The notes beneath the pieces were generated by a model, which did no database searches, had not been told where the DNA came from, and saw only the letters and a program-made list of their open reading frames with translations. The translations under genes were made by a program, and so were the position numbers. Shown in pieces: positions 59,441 through 64,000 of a stretch of DNA of 64,000 bases. The stretch comes from an uncultured Oscillospiraceae bacterium (GTDB lineage: Bacteria > Bacillota > Clostridia > Oscillospirales > Oscillospiraceae), in assembly GCA_934590355.1 (NCBI GenBank), contig CAKTOX010000004.1, forward strand, positions 1-64,000, read 5' to 3'. Numbering within the stretch: the first letter of the stretch is position 1; each line of letters begins with the position of its first letter.

Positions 59441-59857
59441 TCAAAACTCCAGTTCTTCCATTACGGCGGCAATATTCTCGGGCGTAATCTCCGCCCTGCT
59501 CTGCTGTGCCCACTGCTCCTCGTCCCATATCTCCGCATGGTTGTTGCAGCCGACAACGGTCACGTTTTTGCTCAAGCGGGCATACTCGCGCAGATGCGCG
59601 GGAATGAGTGTCCGCCCCTGACTGTCAAGCTCGCATTTTGCCGCGTATGCAAAGAGCGGGCGCATTTTCCGCTGTTTTATATAACTCATCGCATTGACCT
59701 TGTCGGAAAACTCCTTCCAGCTTTGCGAGCTGTAAATCGAAAGGCAGTTATCCATCGACAGAGTCAGATAGAATACGTCGCCAAGCTCATCGCGCAGCTT
59801 AGCCGGTATGAAAAGACGTCCCTTGCTGTCGATACTGTGTCTGTATTCGCCTGTCAA
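59441..59857 (-). CDS. mraZ: Transcriptional regulator MraZ
   Basis: MraZ binds repeats in its own promoter and represses the dcw operon. The 138 residues contain two AbrB-like SpoVT domains with the DSKGRLFIPAKLR (about 10) and DSQGRTLIPAHLRE (about 85) motifs. A TTG at 59857 (LTGEYRHSID) has GGAGGTGAG upstream; a frame to 59914 is longer but covers the operator. First gene of the cluster. Confidence 0.95.
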   Translation of the reverse strand: MTGEYRHSIDSKGRLFIPAKLRDELGDVFYLTLSMDNCLSIYSSQSWKEFSDKVNAMSYIKQRKMRPLFAYAAKCELDSQGRTLIPAHLREYARLSKNVTVVGCNNHAEIWDEEQWAQQSRAEITPENIAAVMEELEF

Positions 59858-59888
59858 TGCTCTCACCTCCGCAGTTCCCGCTTTTTCG

Positions 59889-59917
59889 ATGCACTTTCCA
59901 CCACTTTGCACCACTTA
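59889..59917 (-). promoter_or_regulatory. MraZ-box-like repeats
   Basis: On the minus strand GTGGTG, GTGGTG and GTGCAT occur at 10-base steps, downstream of the -10 box. Ten-base periodic repeats at this place are typical MraZ operators, so the operon is probably self-repressed. Confidence 0.7.
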
Positions 59918-59923
59918 CATTTG

Positions 59924-59952
59924 ATTATAGAGAGTGCGGCATGAAAAAGCAA
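59924..59952 (-). promoter_or_regulatory. Promoter of the dcw operon
   Basis: Minus strand: TTGCTT (59952-59947), a 17-base spacer and a perfect TATAAT (59929-59924). Confidence 0.7.
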
Positions 59953-59978
59953 GAACATTTTGGTGACAGACAAAATTT

Positions 59979-60006
59979 ACCCGGAGGCGGTGTTCCGTCT
60001 CCGGGT
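59979..60006 (-). terminator. Terminator of the acyl-CoA dehydrogenase gene
   Basis: ACCCGGAGGCGG pairs with CCGTCTCCGGGT (one G-T pair) around 4 bases; the minus-strand exit is AAATTTTG. It lies just past the stop at 60014. Confidence 0.8.
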
Positions 60007-60013
60007 CTATAAT

Positions 60014-61162
60014 TTAAATCATTGCTTCGTTCGCACAGTTTGTTACGTAGTTTGAAATGACGATCTTGCAAATCTCGGACGTGCCCTCGGCGATGGTGAG
60101 CATCTGCGCATCTCGGAAGCAGCGATCGACCTCAAAATCGGAGGAGAGACCGTTTGCGCCGTGGATCTGGCGCGCGCTTTTGCATATCTCACACGCGAGC
60201 TCCGTGCTCATGAGCTTTGCCGCAGCTATATCTGCGGACACTCCGCTTACATTTGCGTCATACTGCGCGGCGGCGCAATACAGCATACTCCGTGAGGCGG
60301 AGAGCTTTGCGTACATTTCCGCGAGCATGAACGATATGCCCTGATACGACGAAAGGCTGCGTCCGTATTTTCCGGTCACGGTGGCATAATTGTTCGCAAG
60401 CTCAAGCGCTCTTGACGATATGCCGGCCGCTATTGCCGAAACAGCAAGCCGTCCCAGTTGAAGCGAGGGCTTGAGCAAAGCGTAGCCCTTGTCCTCCTCG
60501 CCTATCATATTGCCACGAGGAATATGACAGTTTTCAAGAGTTATTTTGCCCGTCGGGCAAGCATTAAGACCGATCGTGTTGCTGCCGACCTCGGCAGTCA
60601 GTCCGGCCGTCGAGGCGTCAACATAGAAAAGGCTTATGTTTCGGCTGCGGCCTGTAAGCGCAGTGCGGGCGGCTATAAGATATCCGTCGGCCTTTCCAGC
60701 AGAGGTTATCCATGCTTTTCCTCCGTTGAGCACCCATTCGTCATCAAGGCGGATGGCAGTCGTGTCGATACCGAGCACGTCCGAGCCGCCGCATTCCTCG
60801 CTTATCGCATATGCCAGAAGCTTTTCAAGCGAAATCGCGGGCTCAAGGACGTTTTTCCCGATATCGGGCGACGCGGCCGCATTCATAATGTCGCAAACCA
60901 AATAGTGCGGCAGCAGCGCCAATGCCAGCGATGCGCTGCCGCGCGCAAGCTCCTCAAGGATCATGCACAGCTCCAGCGCCTTATATTTTCCGTCTCGCCT
61001 AAGCTCATCACCCGTAAAGCCGAGCTCTCCGCAGCGCTTTATAAGATGCGACGGGAAAACGCGGTTCTTATCGAGCTGCTGCGCCTCCGGCATTACCTCA
61101 GCCTCCACGAAGGCTCTCACCTTTTTCTTCAGCTTTAACTGTTCATCATTAAATATATACAT
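60014..61162 (-). CDS. Acyl-CoA dehydrogenase
   Basis: The 382 residues are a normal-length acyl-CoA dehydrogenase: N-terminal helical domain, AISEECGGSDVLG (about 118), WITSAGKADGYLI (about 150), the FAD site YGRSLSSYQGISFMLAEM (about 280) and a C-terminal AEGTSEICK with the catalytic Glu (about 366). It oxidises an acyl-CoA to enoyl-CoA, giving electrons to ETF. Substrate length cannot be read. It follows the YtoI-type gene by three bases. Confidence 0.92.
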   Translation of the reverse strand: MYIFNDEQLKLKKKVRAFVEAEVMPEAQQLDKNRVFPSHLIKRCGELGFTGDELRRDGKYKALELCMILEELARGSASLALALLPHYLVCDIMNAAASPDIGKNVLEPAISLEKLLAYAISEECGGSDVLGIDTTAIRLDDEWVLNGGKAWITSAGKADGYLIAARTALTGRSRNISLFYVDASTAGLTAEVGSNTIGLNACPTGKITLENCHIPRGNMIGEEDKGYALLKPSLQLGRLAVSAIAAGISSRALELANNYATVTGKYGRSLSSYQGISFMLAEMYAKLSASRSMLYCAAAQYDANVSGVSADIAAAKLMSTELACEICKSARQIHGANGLSSDFEVDRCFRDAQMLTIAEGTSEICKIVISNYVTNCANEAMI

Positions 61163-61165
61163 TAT

Positions 61166-62470
61166 TTACTCTCCCTGCTTTGCCGTGAACATGAGTATTG
61201 CCTTGGTGTAAGAGCAGCTGTCGTCGAATATCTCCTCCTCGAGCGTACAGCCTTCTTCACCGCGCCGGGTCAGCTTGCTTGAAAGCATGAGGCTCTCATG
61301 TCTGTCAAGCGATTTGGACACGAAAAACGTTCCGCTTTCTATAACGCAGTCCTCGCCGAGCAGTGCCTCCGCATGGCGCAGTGCCGCAGTCAGCACGACC
61401 GGCAGCGTAAACTCCGAGGGATCTGCGCGTCCGCTCTTGGGGATACGGATATTGTAGTATTTCTCCTCTTTTTTATCTTCAATATCCGCTCTTTCGAGAA
61501 ACGATTCAAACGTCGGTACGCTCCCGCCTCCGCCGGAAAACATGAAATAGCGTAGGACGTCGTTTGCGTCTATAACTCCCGTCATTCTGTCGCCGTCCGT
61601 TACCGCGGCTATTCCGGAGCATGAAAGCACCATTTCCTCGGCTATGCGGTGCATTGAGGTTTCACCGTCAAAACGCAGACATTCCTCGCCGGGACGAAGG
61701 ATGCCGGCTATGCGCTGCGACGGATTTGCAGCAAAAGCCTTCGCCATGTCTAATGCGCCGCATATCCGCAAATTCTCGTCAACAACGGGATATTCCAAAA
61801 TAGACGGCGTGATGTTCTCGCGCAGATTATGCCAATCGGCCACAACGTCGTTAGCATAAAGATATGCCGGCATTTTCATCCACGCCTGCGCCTCGTCCGT
61901 ATCGCGCCTGACCGGCACGCCCGCCTTATCCATAAGCATCATGACCGTGCAGGTGTCCTGAAGCGCGCTTATTACGCAAAGCCCTTTGCGCTCCGCACGG
62001 ATGAGCACGAGCGGCTCGGCATTTGCTCCGCTTGTCAAAAGCAGGTTGGCACCCATCTCCGCAACAAGCTCGTGAACATCGCGCCTGTCACCGACCATGC
62101 ACAAAACGCCGCCGTTATCCTTCGTACCGGACAGCGCCTGCCGTATCTGTTCGCAGCTTCCGTCACAAACTATAATGCGTTCTATCCCTCTCGCGGCATC
62201 GGACGGCTCTACTATAACTGTAAGCCCGAGCAGCTTTGCGATACGCTTGAGATTCATGGGCTCCGTTTCTCCCGCAACCGCTGCGTCAACTCGGAACGTT
62301 CCTGATTTCGGTTTAGTAACGACAAGACCCTGGGCTTCGGCAGTCTTGATCGCTTTGTAAACGGTTCCGACGCTCACGTCGAGAATGTCCGAAAGCCGCC
62401 TGACAGATATTTTGGTTCCGGGCTCAAGATCTTTAATATACGACAGTATAAGCTCATTTTTAATTGACAT
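61166..62470 (-). CDS. YtoI-type regulator (GntR-like HTH, DRTGG, CBS pair, hotdog domain)
   Basis: The 434-residue protein has an N-terminal GntR-like winged helix (ISVRRLSDILDVSVGTVYKAIKTAEAQGLV, about 20-50), a DRTGG domain (about 75-185), a CBS pair (about 200-310) and a C-terminal hotdog domain (about 330-434). This order is that of B. subtilis YtoI. CBS domains usually sense nucleotides, and the hotdog fold often binds acyl-CoA, so it may regulate the acyl-CoA dehydrogenase gene that follows in the same operon. The second dehydrogenase is divergent. Confidence 0.85.
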   Translation of the reverse strand: MSIKNELILSYIKDLEPGTKISVRRLSDILDVSVGTVYKAIKTAEAQGLVVTKPKSGTFRVDAAVAGETEPMNLKRIAKLLGLTVIVEPSDAARGIERIIVCDGSCEQIRQALSGTKDNGGVLCMVGDRRDVHELVAEMGANLLLTSGANAEPLVLIRAERKGLCVISALQDTCTVMMLMDKAGVPVRRDTDEAQAWMKMPAYLYANDVVADWHNLRENITPSILEYPVVDENLRICGALDMAKAFAANPSQRIAGILRPGEECLRFDGETSMHRIAEEMVLSCSGIAAVTDGDRMTGVIDANDVLRYFMFSGGGGSVPTFESFLERADIEDKKEEKYYNIRIPKSGRADPSEFTLPVVLTAALRHAEALLGEDCVIESGTFFVSKSLDRHESLMLSSKLTRRGEEGCTLEEEIFDDSCSYTKAILMFTAKQGE

Positions 62471-62525
62471 ACATTCTTCCCGCTCTCTGCCTCCTGATTA
62501 TAAGAAGCCTTATTTCTGTTAAGAC

Positions 62526-62554
62526 ATTATACATAACTGATAATCATCCATCAA
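62526..62554 (-). promoter_or_regulatory. Promoter of the YtoI-type gene
   Basis: Minus strand: TTGATG (62554-62549), a 17-base spacer and a perfect TATAAT (62531-62526), about 55 bases before the start. Confidence 0.6.
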
Positions 62555-62730
62555 GTCAAATACGAAAAATATTAAAAATTTAGCAATAATTATTGTGACA
62601 GACCGAAACAGTTTTGAAACAGGCACTTGATTCGCAGCCGATCTATCATAGAATAATAATTTAAGATAAGTACAAAAAAGTAAGCGATATGTTAAAAATG
62701 TCGAAATTGATTTTCGCTTCCGCTTTTGTG

Positions 62731-62759
62731 TTGACTCTCTGTTGCATTCATGTTATTCT
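62731..62759 (+). promoter_or_regulatory. Promoter of the second acyl-CoA dehydrogenase gene
   Basis: TTGACT (62731-62736), a 17-base spacer and TATTCT (62754-62759), giving a leader of about 140 bases. The rest of the 434-base gap shows no gene. Confidence 0.6.
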
Positions 62760-62854
62760 TTTCACAGTTAAAGCAGTAATTCAACTCAAACAAGATCTTG
62801 TTCCACAGGCACAGTTTGCAACAGTTTTGCGTGTGTAACAGTGTCCATTATAAC

Positions 62855-62866
62855 TGTTGCGCAACA
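62855..62866. promoter_or_regulatory. Palindrome in the leader of the second dehydrogenase gene
   Basis: TGTTGCGCAACA is a perfect 12-bp palindrome, 39 bases before the start codon. A regulator such as the divergent YtoI-type protein could bind it; this is inference. Confidence 0.4.
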
Positions 62867-62904
62867 CTTAGTCAACAGAATAATTTAGAAAAGGAGCCGA
62901 AAAA

Positions 62905-64000
62905 ATGTTTAAGTTTACCGAAGAGCAGATCATGGTTCGTGACATGGTCAGAGAGTTTACCAAAAACGAGGTCGAGCCTCTCGACAAGTGGATGGATGAA
63001 AACGGTTTCAGCTGGGACGTTCACAAGAAGCTGTGTGAGGCGGGTCTTATGGGTATCCACCTCCCCGAGCAGTACGGCGGCGGCGGCGGTGACGCGGTTA
63101 TGAGCGAAATCGTCATTAACGAGATCGCAAAGGGCAGCGCATCTGTTGCACTGTTTCTCGACGCAAACTGGCTCGCAGCCGATATGATCCTCGTTCACGG
63201 CAGTGAGGAGCAGAAGAATCACTACCTTCCCCTCGCGGCTGAGGGCAAGATCTTCGCATTCGGTCTGACCGAATCCAACGCGGGCTCCGACGCCGCGTCC
63301 ATCAAGTCCGTTGTAGCAAAGCAGCCCGACGGCAGCTACGTCCTCAACGGCGGCAAAGCATGGATCACAAACTCCGGCGTTGCTGACTACTACCTCATCA
63401 TGGCAAAGACCGATCCCGCCGCAGGAAACCGCGGAATCTCCGTTTTCATCGTCCCCAAGGACGCAGAGGGTCTGACAGTCGGCAAGTTTGAGCACAAAAT
63501 GGGTATGTGCGGCAGCGCTACCTGTGAGCTGAGCTTTGACAACATTAAGCTGCCCGCAGAGGCTCTCGTCGGCAAGGAGGGCGCAGGCTTCAAGATCGCA
63601 ATGATGGCTCTTGACGGTGCGCGCATCTCGATAGGCGCAATTGCCTCCGGTCTTTCGCAGCACGCAATGGAGATCGCCAAGAATTACGCCAACGAGCGCA
63701 CGACCTTCGGCAAGCCTATCGCAAAGTACCAGGGTGTTGCATTTAAGTTTGCAGACATGGCGGCAAAGATCCGCGCAATGGACCTCATGATCTGGGATAC
63801 CGCTCAGATGAAAACTAACGGCGAGCGTCATACCGTTGAAGCGGCAGAGCTTAAGCTCCTGAGCGCAAGATGGGCGTGCGAGATCTGCGATGAGTGCATC
63901 CAAGTCCTCGGCGGCAACGGCTACAGCCGCGAATTCCACGTTGAGCGCTTCTACCGCGACGCAAAGCTTCTTGAGATCGGCGAAGGCACGAGCGAGATCC
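62905..64000 (+). CDS. Acyl-CoA dehydrogenase (3' end outside window)
   Basis: The frame runs off the window, leaving 365 residues. It has the family pattern: FKFTEEQIMVRDMVREF start, GLTESNAGSDAAS (about 118), AWITNSGVADYYLIMAKT (about 152), RTTFGKPIAKYQG (about 268), VLGGNGYSREFHVERFYRDAK (about 333) and IGEGTSEI with the catalytic Glu at the edge. The sequence resembles short-chain (butyryl-CoA type) enzymes more than the copy at 60014-61162. AAGGAG precedes the ATG. An etfBA pair may follow outside the window. Confidence 0.93.
   Translation, partial: MFKFTEEQIMVRDMVREFTKNEVEPLDKWMDENGFSWDVHKKLCEAGLMGIHLPEQYGGGGGDAVMSEIVINEIAKGSASVALFLDANWLAADMILVHGSEEQKNHYLPLAAEGKIFAFGLTESNAGSDAASIKSVVAKQPDGSYVLNGGKAWITNSGVADYYLIMAKTDPAAGNRGISVFIVPKDAEGLTVGKFEHKMGMCGSATCELSFDNIKLPAEALVGKEGAGFKIAMMALDGARISIGAIASGLSQHAMEIAKNYANERTTFGKPIAKYQGVAFKFADMAAKIRAMDLMIWDTAQMKTNGERHTVEAAELKLLSARWACEICDECIQVLGGNGYSREFHVERFYRDAKLLEIGEGTSEI

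Noticed and set aside
62872..63939. 355-codon minus-strand frame
   Set aside because: Shadow of the acyl-CoA dehydrogenase that runs off the window.
1..64000. CRISPR arrays, tRNA and rRNA genes
   Set aside because: No regularly spaced repeats, cloverleaf patterns or rRNA-like stretches were seen by eye on either strand.

Overview
The window looks like chromosome of an anaerobic, endospore-forming member of the Clostridia (Bacillota). It carries sporulation genes (spoIVA, cwlD, sigK, a sigH-like sigma factor, a SpoIID-domain protein, a cotJC fragment), a division and cell-wall (dcw) cluster with a meso-diaminopimelate-type murE, dapA, two acyl-CoA dehydrogenases and a ferredoxin-type oxidoreductase. 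An Oscillospirales-like lineage would fit, but genus cannot be judged from this sequence. No rRNA, tRNA or CRISPR array was seen.

Layout. Positions 1-1150 are the right end of a mobile element: the C-terminal part of a large serine recombinase ends 17 bases before an in-frame 3' fragment of cotJC, so the element appears to split a spore-coat gene. Next come a dicarboxylate/Na+ symporter, divergent pfk and fba, a degenerate P-type ATPase, a small nuclease-fold protein and a XerC-like recombinase (to 8216). Positions 8298-11093 look like a previously undescribed integrated element of about 2.8 kb. It is bounded by 14-bp direct repeats and holds a 544-base tract with only four T residues on the + strand, an HUH rolling-circle Rep, a small Spo0A-C-like protein and a minimal tyrosine recombinase. 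When the ends are joined as a circle, a reading frame that starts at the right end continues through the T-poor tract up to rep.

From 11195 to 62470 most genes are on the minus strand: DUF6873-radA-cwlD; an aminotransferase; trmK-nif3-spoIVA; DUF1858 and zinc-ribbon proteins; a sigH-like factor; ruvCAB; xerD with a membrane protein; a SpoIID-like gene with queA-tgt-yajC-TIGR04086; TIGR01440; ribF; rimP-nusA-rnpM-ylxQ-infB-rbfA-nrnA-truB; a VanY-like carboxypeptidase and sigK; and the dcw cluster mraZ-rsmH-ftsL-pbp-murE-mraY-ftsW-murG-murA-ftsQ-ftsZ. The window ends with a YtoI-type regulator between two acyl-CoA dehydrogenases. Plus-strand islands are an ATP-grasp/LRR protein, dapA, a DUF3048 lipoprotein, a secreted protein, a large Fe-S flavoprotein and a His-rich CsoR-type regulator.

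Regulatory points. Several minus-strand genes (spoIVA, cwlD, murA, a TIGR04086 gene) have their Shine-Dalgarno sequence inside the 3' arm of the upstream gene's terminator-like hairpin. At spoIVA a sigma-E-like promoter lies so that its transcript would lack the other arm. The secreted protein at 33357-34656 begins with ATG-(AAAC)4 and is out of frame; three repeats would restore a complete signal peptide, which suggests phase variation.
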